A stretch of DNA of 35,094 bases from a bacterium. Its GTDB lineage: Bacteria; SZUA-79; Acidulodesulfobacterales; Acidulodesulfobacteraceae. Within the stretch, counting starts at the first letter, position 1; each line of letters starts with the position of its first letter. Both the position numbers and the translations under genes were made by a program. Below, one piece after another: positions 8,239-15,898 of the stretch. Where the stretch lies: the NCBI GenBank assembly GCA_021825865.1, contig JAKAFU010000019.1:1-35094 (forward strand), in the 5' to 3' direction. The notes under the pieces are model-generated. The model was not told the DNA's origin, ran no database searches, and saw nothing but the letters and a program-made list of their open reading frames with translations.

Positions 8239-9147
8239 ATGCTAACAAATATTCTAACAAAAGAAGATACTCATAAACAGCTCTTTACAATGGGTCATAC
8301 GGGATGTTCCGGATGCGCACAGTCCATGGCCGTAAAGCTTATTATGCAGGTCCTTGGAAAAAATACCATTGCAACATCTGCCACAGGGTGTCTGGAAGTT
8401 TTTTCTACAAAATTTCCCGAATCGTCGTGGAATATTCCATGGATTCACTCTTTATTCGAAAATTCAGCCGCTATAGCTTCAGGAATTGAAGCTGCATTAC
8501 AGATTACCGGTAAAAAAGATGGTACTACCGTATTGTCGCAAGCCGGCGACGGAGGTACTGCAGATATTGGTCTTCAAGCTTTAAGCGGAATGTTTGAAAG
8601 AGGGCATGATGTACTTTATATTTGTTATGATAATGGAGCATATATGAATACCGGGTATCAGAGAAGCGGTTTAACCCCCTACGACTCCTTTACTACAACA
8701 AGTCCTTCAGGCAAAATATCTTTCGGCAATAACAGACCTAAAAAATATATGCCGGAAATAGCTATGGCTCATAAAATACCGTATACCGCTGTTGCTTCGG
8801 CCGGATATCCTATAGATTTACAAAAGAAAGTAAAAAAAACTTTGTCCATAAAAGGTCCTAAGTATTTACAGGTAGATGTTCCTTGTGTCCCGGGATGGAA
8901 ATATGAACCCAGATATTCGGTTAAAATAGCTCAGCTTGCAGTTCAAAGCGGTCTTTATCCGTTATTTGAAGCTGAATACGGCAAAATTACTTCTGTAAAA
9001 AAAATCAGCAAGAGAGTTCCTGTTGAAGAATATCTTAAGCTTCAGGGAAGGTTTAAACATTTATTTAAAAATGAAGCAGGCAAGGCTGAAATTGAAAAAA
9101 TCCAAAAAATTGCCGATGAAAATATTGAACAGTACGGTTTGCTTTGA
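8239..9147 (+). CDS. porB: 2-oxoacid:ferredoxin oxidoreductase, beta subunit
   Basis: Beta subunit that binds the thiamine-diphosphate cofactor through GDGGT (103-107) and DNGAYMNTG (131-139). It holds the proximal [4Fe-4S] cluster through Cys23 and Cys26 (GCSGC), Cys51 (ATGC) and Cys216 (DVPC). All four ligands are present in 302 aa, so the enzyme should be active. The stop codon TGA shares its last base with the folD ATG (TGATG), so folD is translated by ribosomes ending porB. The order G-D-A-B is the usual one for this enzyme type. Confidence 0.95.
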   Translation: MLTNILTKEDTHKQLFTMGHTGCSGCAQSMAVKLIMQVLGKNTIATSATGCLEVFSTKFPESSWNIPWIHSLFENSAAIASGIEAALQITGKKDGTTVLSQAGDGGTADIGLQALSGMFERGHDVLYICYDNGAYMNTGYQRSGLTPYDSFTTTSPSGKISFGNNRPKKYMPEIAMAHKIPYTAVASAGYPIDLQKKVKKTLSIKGPKYLQVDVPCVPGWKYEPRYSVKIAQLAVQSGLYPLFEAEYGKITSVKKISKRVPVEEYLKLQGRFKHLFKNEAGKAEIEKIQKIADENIEQYGLL

Positions 9148-10031
9148 TGCCAGATAAAGCTCACGGTATTGCAAATTTTGAAGATAAAATTATTGACGGT
9201 AGAAAAATTGCTGCCTATATAGAGTCGTCTTTAAAAGAAAAAGTCGATTATTTAAAAAATAGCGGGATTATTCCATGTATATACGTTATACTTATAGGGA
9301 ATGACCCCGCTTCTGTTATTTATGTCAAGAATAAAGAAAACGCTGCAAATAGATGCGGCATAATGTCGAAAAAGATTATCATTCCCGTTAATATTTCAGA
9401 AAGCGAATTATTAAATAAAATAAATGAATTAAACAACGATTCGCTGGTTCATGGAATACTTGTCCAACTTCCTATCCCTTTACACATAGACGAAAATAAA
9501 ATAATGGAAGCAATTTCTCCGGATAAAGATGTTGACGGATTTCATCCGTTTAACGAGGGGAAAATATTTACCGGAAATTCAAGTTTTTACCCATGCACGC
9601 CTTTCGGTATTATAAAAATGCTTGATTATTCAAATATAGAATTAAAAGGCAAAAATGTTGTAATAATAGGTCAAAGTATTATTGTCGGGAAACCGCTGTC
9701 TATTATGCTTATGAATAGAAATGCGACAGTCAGCGTTCTTAATATTCATACAAAAAATATAAAATGCTGGACTAAAATGGCAGATGTTTTAATTTCCGCT
9801 ACCGGTAAGGCGCATCTTATAGACGAAAGTTTTGTAAAAGACGGCTGCGTTGTTATTGATGTCGGCATCGCAAAGCTTAACGGCAAAATATGCGGCGATG
9901 TAAATTTTGACAGCGTTATTCAAAAGGTATCAAAAATAACACCGGTTCCAGGCGGAGTGGGACCAGTAACAGTTGCCGTACTTATGGAAAATACCGTTAA
10001 TGCCGCTTTACAATTTTTAACAAATAGTTAA
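9147..10031 (+). CDS. folD: bifunctional methylenetetrahydrofolate dehydrogenase / methenyltetrahydrofolate cyclohydrolase
   Basis: Interconverts methylene-, methenyl- and formyl-THF with NAD(P), 294 aa. The catalytic YVxxK motif is present (Y59, K63), as are QLPIP (107-111), DKDVDGFHP (126-134), PCTPFG and the C-terminal TPVPGGVGPVT (265-275). The dinucleotide loop reads GQSIIVGKP (175-183), where many homologues have GRS; this may affect NADP versus NAD choice, but I cannot tell. I use the ATG at 9147, which overlaps the porB stop by one base. A TTG directly before it would add one residue and has no ribosome site. With metF and metV it completes reversible steps between formyl- and methyl-THF. 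Confidence 0.94.
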   Translation: MPDKAHGIANFEDKIIDGRKIAAYIESSLKEKVDYLKNSGIIPCIYVILIGNDPASVIYVKNKENAANRCGIMSKKIIIPVNISESELLNKINELNNDSLVHGILVQLPIPLHIDENKIMEAISPDKDVDGFHPFNEGKIFTGNSSFYPCTPFGIIKMLDYSNIELKGKNVVIIGQSIIVGKPLSIMLMNRNATVSVLNIHTKNIKCWTKMADVLISATGKAHLIDESFVKDGCVVIDVGIAKLNGKICGDVNFDSVIQKVSKITPVPGGVGPVTVAVLMENTVNAALQFLTNS

Positions 10032-10134
10032 TACTAAATAGTTAATATTAAATCTTAGAAAATAATTAAATAAAAAAATAATTCAGCGCCGTCAAGCAAA
10101 ACTGTTTTATATTTAATCACAGAGCCAATTACAT

Positions 10135-10797
10135 ATGATAGTAACAAAACAGAAAACATTAGAAGATATTATTAAAAAAATTAAAGGCTCTACTTTTATA
10201 TTCGGCTGCGGAATATGTTCCGATACGTCAAGAACGGGCGGACCTAAAGAAGTTGAAGCTATGAGAAAAATTTTAGAAAATAATAATATTAAAGTCAATG
10301 GGACTTATATTATTGACGCAATGTGCCATCTGCAAAAAGTTAAAAAAGCGGTAAGGAACAATGAAGAAAGCATAAAATTGTCGGAATCGGTTTTAGTTCT
10401 GTCGTGCGGCAGCGGGGTTCAGTCAGCAGTAGTTTCGCTTAATGCAGTAGATAGTACTAAGAAAATTATTTCAGGCGTTGATACTATGTTTATCGGAAAT
10501 ATAGAGTCATTATCGTCATTGAAAGAGATGTGTTCTTTATGCGGAGAATGCGTTTTAAATGAAACAGCAGGAATTTGCCCTGTCACACTCTGTCCCAAAG
10601 GACTTTTGAACGGTCCTTGCGGAGGGATGAAAAATTACAAGTGTGAAGTTGATGAAAATTTGGATTGTGCATGGGTTAAAATTTACGAAAGGTCAAAAGT
10701 TCAAAATTCTTTAGATGATATTAAAAAAATTGCTTCTCCAAAGGACTATTCCGTGAAACAGCCGGTAGGGGCGGTTAAGTTTAAAGGTTCGCATTAA
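10135..10797 (+). CDS. metV: MetV-like zinc/iron-sulfur protein (MTHFR C-terminal family)
   Basis: 220-aa protein of the family often named methylene-tetrahydrofolate reductase C-terminal domain. Twelve cysteines are seen: C25 and C28 (FGCGICSD), C64, C91, C133, C136 and C139 (CSLCGEC), C148, C153, C162 (NGPCGG), C170 and C178. The run CPVTLCPKGLLNGPCGG (148-164) is the hallmark of this family. In Moorella the MetV partner binds MetF and feeds it electrons. By analogy this protein should give the metF product access to ferredoxin-linked or other low-potential electrons. It follows folD after 103 bp with no strong Shine-Dalgarno site. The metal content cannot be decided from sequence. Confidence 0.85.
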   Translation: MIVTKQKTLEDIIKKIKGSTFIFGCGICSDTSRTGGPKEVEAMRKILENNNIKVNGTYIIDAMCHLQKVKKAVRNNEESIKLSESVLVLSCGSGVQSAVVSLNAVDSTKKIISGVDTMFIGNIESLSSLKEMCSLCGECVLNETAGICPVTLCPKGLLNGPCGGMKNYKCEVDENLDCAWVKIYERSKVQNSLDDIKKIASPKDYSVKQPVGAVKFKGSH

Positions 10798-10871
10798 TTT
10801 ATTAATCCTCTGAATTTTATTATATTTTATTATTATAAATAATTTTCATTTTAAAAAGGATAGCTATCTAT

Positions 10872-11969
10872 ATGCCTTTTGACATTAAAGCACCGGATTA
10901 TATATATAAAATTGAGCCTTATATTCCCGGAAAGCCGATAGAAGAAGTAGAACGGGAAAGAGGCATTAAAGATATTGTGAAACTTGCGTCTAATGAAAAT
11001 CCGCTTGGACCTTCTCCGTTTGCCGTCAAAGCAATTATGTCCCATTTAAAAAATTTAAACAGATATCCTGACGGTTCCGGATTTTATTTAAAAACAGCCC
11101 TGAGCGAATATTTTAAATTGGAACAGGATAATTTTATACTCGGAAACGGTTCAAACGAGCTTATAGATATCGCAGTAAGAACATTTTGCTTTAAAGACGA
11201 AAATGTCGTTGCGCCTTTTCCGTCATTTGTCGCTTATTATCTCGCGGCGGAGCAGCTCGGCATAAAATTAAAAATTTCAAAGTTATCAGCTGAATATAAA
11301 CTTGATTTAGATTCAATGTTGACACTGGTTGACGATAAAACAAAAATAATTTTTGTATCAAATCCTAATAATCCTACCGGTACATTTTATAAAGCAAAAG
11401 AAATATTGAAATTTATTAATAATATAAAAAAGAACATATTGGTTATTATCGACGAGGCTTATATAGAGTATATCGCCGGCGAATCTATATTAGATTTGAT
11501 TTCTCTTAAAGAATACAGCAATATTCTTGTGTTAAGAACATTTTCAAAGGCATACGGTCTTGCAGGATTAAGAATAGGCTACGGTATTGCATGTAATGAA
11601 CTGCTGTCGCTTATGGATAGAGTCAGAGAGCCTTTTAACGTGAATTCTTTAGGATTGGAAGCCGGACGTGCAGCCTTAAAAGATAAAGAATTTATTAAAA
11701 AAGTTATAGAAACTAATGAAACTGAAAAAAAATATCTTTATAATGCTTTTAAAAAACTAAATATAAATTATGTTGAAACCGGCGCTAATTTTATTCTTGT
11801 TGATTTAAAAGATAAAAAAGCCGTTGATATTAATGAAAAGTTATTAAATAAAGGCGTAATCGTCAGACCGATGAACAGATTCGGCTACGAAAATATGCTT
11901 AGAATAACGGTAGGCAAACATAACGAAAACTTGAAATTAATAAGAGCGCTGAAAGAGGTTATCTGTTGA
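10872..11969 (+). CDS. hisC: histidinol-phosphate / aromatic aminotransferase
   Basis: PLP fold-type I aminotransferase, 365 aa. Seen are ASNENPLGPS (39-48), RYPDGSG (64-70), SNPNNPTG (163-170), DEAYIEY (194-200) and the PLP lysine K226 in RTFSKAYGLAGLRIGYG. These define the HisC subfamily. Its neighbours are not his genes but pheA, aroF, tyrA and aroA. In Bacillus subtilis a HisC beside tyrA and the EPSP synthase gene serves both histidine and Phe/Tyr transamination. A dual role is therefore likely here, but that is inference from context. AAGGA lies 12 bases before the ATG and overlaps the palindrome GATAGCTATC (10859-10868). Confidence 0.88.
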   Translation: MPFDIKAPDYIYKIEPYIPGKPIEEVERERGIKDIVKLASNENPLGPSPFAVKAIMSHLKNLNRYPDGSGFYLKTALSEYFKLEQDNFILGNGSNELIDIAVRTFCFKDENVVAPFPSFVAYYLAAEQLGIKLKISKLSAEYKLDLDSMLTLVDDKTKIIFVSNPNNPTGTFYKAKEILKFINNIKKNILVIIDEAYIEYIAGESILDLISLKEYSNILVLRTFSKAYGLAGLRIGYGIACNELLSLMDRVREPFNVNSLGLEAGRAALKDKEFIKKVIETNETEKKYLYNAFKKLNINYVETGANFILVDLKDKKAVDINEKLLNKGVIVRPMNRFGYENMLRITVGKHNENLKLIRALKEVIC

Positions 11970-12026
11970 AAGCAGCATTACAGACAAGAAATATACATAT
12001 AAAACAAAATAATTTATTGAAGTTTA

Positions 12027-12055
12027 TTGCGATATGTAATATTATATAGTATAAT
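12027..12055 (+). promoter_or_regulatory. sigma70-type promoter of aroF
   Basis: TTGCGA (12027-12032) and TATAAT (12050-12055) are separated by 17 bp, in the 169-bp gap after hisC. The leader to the GTG start of aroF would be about 77 nt and is very AT-rich. Confidence 0.55.
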
Positions 12056-12138
12056 TCTTTTCTAAATGTTAATACTAAATTTTTTTAAATATTTTTTATA
12101 AATATTAAATAAAATCTTAAATATATTAAGGAGATAAC

Positions 12139-13161
12139 GTGATTTTAGTGCTTAAAAAAAATACAACGGAAAATGAATTTAATTATATATTAAAAAAGAT
12201 TGAATCAGCAGGGTTAAAACCGCACATTTCAAAGGGGGAAGAGGTTACTATAATAGGCTGCATCGGTGTCGAAGATGCCGTTAAAGATTTTTTTAGTGAG
12301 GCAAAAGCCTTACCCGGTGTTGACAAAGCTATACGAATTACAAAACCTTATAAATTAGCTTCTAAAGAAATAGGCAAAGAAAAAACAGTTATTAAAGTAG
12401 GCAATAATGTAGCTTTCGGTTCTGAAAAAATAGTTCTTATAGCAGGTCCTTGCGCTATTGAATCGCTTGAAGGTCTTATAGGCATAGCCGAGCATGTAAA
12501 AGAAGCCGGCGCTACAGTTTTAAGAGGAGGCGCTTTTAAACCGAGGACCAGCCCTTACAGCTTCCAGGGATTAGGCGAAGAAGGACTTAAATATATGAAG
12601 AAAGCTAAAGAAAAGACGGGCATGCTGATTGCAACCGAAGTTATGGACCCTAGAGACTTGGACCTTATATGCTCTTACGCTGATATATTGCAGATAGGCG
12701 CAAGAAATATGCAAAATTTCAGACTTCTTCAAGAAGTAGGAAAAGTCAAAAAGCCGGTTATATTAAAACGGGGGCTGTGTTCCACTATTCAGGAATTTCT
12801 AATGTCTGCGGAATATATTATGTCTAACGGGAATGAAGAGGTTATACTCTGCGAAAGAGGCATAAGAACTTATGAAACCGCAACAAGAAATACTTTAGAT
12901 TTAAGCGCTATTCCGGTATTGAAACAGCTTTCGCATTTACCGGTTATAGTTGACCCGTCGCATGCCGCAGGCACGTGGCAGTATGTTGGACCTCTTGCTT
13001 TAGCGGCAATTGCCGTAGGCGCCGACGGTCTCATGATTGAAGTACATCCTGTTCCTGAGGAAGCTTTTTCCGACGGAGCTCAATCTTTAAAATATGACAC
13101 TTTTCAGGATATTATAACTAAGGGCAGAAAAGTCGCTGCAGCTGTCGGAAGGAGCATATAA
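12139..13161 (+). CDS. aroF: 3-deoxy-D-arabino-heptulosonate-7-phosphate (DAHP) synthase, type I-beta with N-terminal regulatory domain
   Basis: First step of the shikimate pathway: PEP plus erythrose-4-phosphate gives DAHP. Residues ~1-70 form the ferredoxin-like domain that lets Thermotoga-type enzymes be inhibited by Tyr or Phe. Residues ~85-340 are the catalytic barrel. Expected metal ligands are all present: Cys105 (AGPC), His275 (DPSHAAG), Glu301 (EVHP) and Asp312 (SDGAQSL). KPRTSPYSFQG (134-144) is the substrate motif. The start is GTG at 12139, set by an AAGGAG site at 12128-12133. It heads the aroF-tyrA-aroA run and has its own promoter. Confidence 0.95.
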   Translation: MILVLKKNTTENEFNYILKKIESAGLKPHISKGEEVTIIGCIGVEDAVKDFFSEAKALPGVDKAIRITKPYKLASKEIGKEKTVIKVGNNVAFGSEKIVLIAGPCAIESLEGLIGIAEHVKEAGATVLRGGAFKPRTSPYSFQGLGEEGLKYMKKAKEKTGMLIATEVMDPRDLDLICSYADILQIGARNMQNFRLLQEVGKVKKPVILKRGLCSTIQEFLMSAEYIMSNGNEEVILCERGIRTYETATRNTLDLSAIPVLKQLSHLPVIVDPSHAAGTWQYVGPLALAAIAVGADGLMIEVHPVPEEAFSDGAQSLKYDTFQDIITKGRKVAAAVGRSI

Positions 13162-13189
13162 TACTAATGCTTAGCTGCATAATAAAATA

Positions 13190-13240
13190 ATATGCAATAG
13201 TTCGCACACTATCGCGCAAGTCATGCAGTTCAATGCATAT
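13190..13240. repeat. cluster of small competing hairpins between aroF and tyrA
   Basis: ATAGT (13197-13201) pairs with ACTAT (13208-13212), and ATGCA (13223-13227) pairs with TGCAT (13234-13238). The outer ATATGCA (13190-13196) can instead pair with TGCATAT (13234-13240). The patch is richer in GC than its surroundings. No T-run follows, so it is not a standard terminator. Confidence 0.4.
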
Positions 13241-13302
13241 ACCTTATTATAATATAATAACTAATATATAAAATAATATTATACAATAACTAACATATAA
13301 AT

Positions 13303-13374
13303 ATGCAGGCAGTGATTCATGTCGGCGGTATTGTTCGAGAAGTTAAAGCGGCTAAACTAATCATTAATCATTAA
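13303..13374 (+). CDS. possible 23-codon upstream ORF coupled to tyrA
   Basis: ATG at 13303 opens a 23-residue frame (MQAVIHVGGIVREVKAAKL and four more residues). It stops at TAA 13372-13374, sharing one base with the tyrA ATG (TAATG). tyrA itself has no ribosome site, so a coupled leader ORF would explain its translation. The small ORF also lacks a clear Shine-Dalgarno site and I recognise no family, so it may be chance. Confidence 0.25.
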   Translation: MQAVIHVGGIVREVKAAKLIINH

Positions 13375-14435
13375 TGTTTAAAGAAATTACTATAATCGGT
13401 TTGGGGTTTATGGGCGCTTCATTAGCAGGCGCTTTAAAATCTCTGAAAGCCGATATCGTCGTTAACGGTCTTGACGTAGAGCAAAAAAATATTGATTTTT
13501 GCTTAAAGAATAACTTTGTTGATAGAGCGGTATTGTTAAACCAGGGAATTAATAATATACATTCCGCATATAACCCGAAACAGTCAGATATTGCAGTTTT
13601 ATGTATTCCGCCTAAAATAATTTTAAAATTTTTGTCCGTTCATAAAAATTTCCTTTCCAAATTTCAATTAATTACAGATATAGGAAGTATAAAAAAAGAA
13701 ATTGTTTCCACCGCGAAAAAAACGGGGTTAAATAATTTTATAGGTTCGCATCCTATGTGCGGTTCAGATAAAACCGGAGCGGAAAATGCGGATATAAATA
13801 TGTTTCTCGGCAAAATCTGCATTGTTATCAAAGAAGCGGGCGCAAACGGCACATATAATGTTCCGGCTAAAAATGGCGACATTGCCGGCGACGCATCCGG
13901 TGCCGATAAATTTTATAACTTAAATACGGTTAACACTGATAATACCGGCATAAATTCAGCGGACGGCAGCTTTAATAATAAAACTTGCGCCGATATCTAT
14001 AATGCTGAGGGCGGCGGCAGTTTTTTTTTACAAAATTTATTTGAAAAAACGGCTTGTTTCTGGAAAACTTTAGGAATGGAAATTGTATGCGCAGATGCAG
14101 GTTTTCATGACTATATGGTCGGATATTCAAGCCATTTGCCGCATGTTGTTTCTTTTTGTCTCAGTAAAACGGTACTTGATGCAGCAGATGCTAACCAATC
14201 TTTAAATTCTTTAAAATATATAGCTTCCGGTTTTAAAGATACGACAAGAATTGCCGCATCCTCAGAAAATATTTGGACTGATATTTTTTTATTAAATAGG
14301 GATAATCTGATTTCATCATTAGATAATTACATTGATAATCTTTATAAATTTAAAGTTTTTCTGGAAAATAACGACGAAGATGCTCTTAACACGCTAATTG
14401 CCAAAATATCTAAGCAAAGAAAAACCCTGAGCTGA
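13374..14435 (+). CDS. tyrA: prephenate dehydrogenase with an internal low-complexity insertion
   Basis: Oxidatively decarboxylates prephenate to 4-hydroxyphenylpyruvate with NAD(P), for Tyr synthesis; 353 aa. The Rossmann motif is GLGFMG (9-14). Catalytic-site motifs are SHPMCGSDKTGAENAD (125-140) and HDYMVGYSSHLPH (245-257). Between them, residues ~156-214 form an Asn/Gly/Asp/Ser/Thr-rich stretch of about 59 aa where most homologues have a short loop. The reading frame stays open through it and the conserved blocks on both sides are intact, so the enzyme is probably functional. No ACT or chorismate mutase domain is fused. The start is supported by the Rossmann strand at the very N-terminus. 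aroA starts 20 bp after the stop. Confidence 0.93.
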   Translation: MFKEITIIGLGFMGASLAGALKSLKADIVVNGLDVEQKNIDFCLKNNFVDRAVLLNQGINNIHSAYNPKQSDIAVLCIPPKIILKFLSVHKNFLSKFQLITDIGSIKKEIVSTAKKTGLNNFIGSHPMCGSDKTGAENADINMFLGKICIVIKEAGANGTYNVPAKNGDIAGDASGADKFYNLNTVNTDNTGINSADGSFNNKTCADIYNAEGGGSFFLQNLFEKTACFWKTLGMEIVCADAGFHDYMVGYSSHLPHVVSFCLSKTVLDAADANQSLNSLKYIASGFKDTTRIAASSENIWTDIFLLNRDNLISSLDNYIDNLYKFKVFLENNDEDALNTLIAKISKQRKTLS

Positions 14436-14455
14436 TTATTTAAAATGGAGGAAAT

Positions 14456-15889
14456 TTGATTAAATTATCTATTGATACAAATAGTGTATTAGTTAAAGGA
14501 TTAGATAAACCGCTAAAATCGGAAATAACTGTTCCTGCCGATAAATCAATTTCGCATAGAGCTATAATGCTTGGTTCGATTGCAAACGGAAATTCAATTA
14601 TCGGCAAGCTCTCAGTATCGCGTGACAACCTTGCTACCGTTGCAGCATTTAGGAAACTCGGCATCAGAATAGAAAAAATGACGGGAGAAAATAAAATAAA
14701 AGTTCACGGCAACGGTCTGTATGGATTAAAAGAGCCGCAAAGCGTAATAAATACATATAATTCAGGTACGCTGACAAGGCTTATCGCAGGTATTTTAGCG
14801 GGAAACGATTTTTTTTCGGTGCTGTCCGGCGATAAATATTTGAATTCTCGTCCTATGGCAAGAATAATTGCCCCTTTGGCGCTTATGGGCGCTAAAATTT
14901 TCGGCAGAAAAAATAATTATCCGCCTTTATCTATAATAGGTTCGAAATTAAATTCTATTTACTATGATGTGCAGATTCCCAGCGCACAGGTTAAATCATG
15001 TTTAATTTTTGCAGGATTATATGCAGACGGAAATACCGTCATTTATGAAAAAAATAAAACAAGAGACCATACCGAAAGGTTTTTATCGCTTCAGGATTAT
15101 CCGTTTACGGAAGAAGATACGGCTGACGGCGGAAATATAATAAACATAAAAGGCGGCGGGGAGCTAAAGCCTTTTAATATTGAAATCCCGGGAGATTTTA
15201 GCAGCGCAGCTTTTTTTATTGCTCTCGGACTTCTTTTGAAAGATTCTGAAATAACCATAAAAAATGTACTTTTAAACGATAGAAGAATCGGGCTTATCAG
15301 TATTCTGAAAAGAATGCATGCAAATGTTGAAATAATTGATTACAGTGAAGAATTTGAGAAAGTAGGAACGATTAAAGCATCATATTCTAAGCTGTCGGCA
15401 ATAAATATAGCCGAGAAAGACGTTCCCGATATGATTGACGAATTTCCTATATTTGCCGTAATAGCGTCTTTTGCCGAAGGAGTAACAGTTGTTCGCGGCG
15501 CTAAAGAATTGCGCGTAAAAGAAACGGACAGAATAAAAGCTATTGTAACGAATTTAAATAAATTCTGCATTAAATCCAAAGAATATAGCGACGGATTTGA
15601 AATAGAAGGCAATCCGGATTATTCAGGACAATTATATAAGTACAATAATTCCGAGCAAAAGCTTGCACATATAAATAAGTCAAATAATTTTGACGTGTTA
15701 AACGATTCAACCGAAAAAAAAGACGCCGGCAGATTTCAGATTAAATCTTACGGAGACCATAGAATAGCTATGTCTATGCTCATTCTGGCTCTTTTATTAA
15801 AAAATAAAGAAACGGAAGTTAAGGATGTTAGATGTATAAATACGTCATTCCCTAATTTTTTTAATATATTAAACAGTATTATTGATTAA
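14456..15889 (+). CDS. aroA: 3-phosphoshikimate 1-carboxyvinyltransferase (EPSP synthase)
   Basis: Joins PEP and shikimate-3-phosphate to EPSP. Motifs seen are VPADKSISHRA (26-36, K30), NSGTLTRL (102-109), SAQVKS (176-181), RDHTERFL (203-210), DMIDEFP (325-331), KETDRIKA (355-362) and GDHRIAM (433-439). The NSGT-x-x-RL loop is nearer to Bacillus/class II-type enzymes than to the NAGTAMR loop of class I. At 477 aa it is about 40 longer than usual, because residues ~390-425 hold an Asn/Lys-rich insertion just before the QIKSYGDHR block. The start is TTG 14456, with GGAGG at 14447-14451 only 4 nt away and no better ATG. ispH begins 9 bp after the stop. Confidence 0.95.
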   Translation: MIKLSIDTNSVLVKGLDKPLKSEITVPADKSISHRAIMLGSIANGNSIIGKLSVSRDNLATVAAFRKLGIRIEKMTGENKIKVHGNGLYGLKEPQSVINTYNSGTLTRLIAGILAGNDFFSVLSGDKYLNSRPMARIIAPLALMGAKIFGRKNNYPPLSIIGSKLNSIYYDVQIPSAQVKSCLIFAGLYADGNTVIYEKNKTRDHTERFLSLQDYPFTEEDTADGGNIINIKGGGELKPFNIEIPGDFSSAAFFIALGLLLKDSEITIKNVLLNDRRIGLISILKRMHANVEIIDYSEEFEKVGTIKASYSKLSAINIAEKDVPDMIDEFPIFAVIASFAEGVTVVRGAKELRVKETDRIKAIVTNLNKFCIKSKEYSDGFEIEGNPDYSGQLYKYNNSEQKLAHINKSNNFDVLNDSTEKKDAGRFQIKSYGDHRIAMSMLILALLLKNKETEVKDVRCINTSFPNFFNILNSIID

Positions 15890-15898
15890 TTTTTAATA

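Noticed and set aside
10859-10868. Operator at palindrome GATAGCTATC before hisC
   Set aside because: Only 10 bp, overlaps the ribosome site, and such short palindromes are expected by chance in a window of this size.
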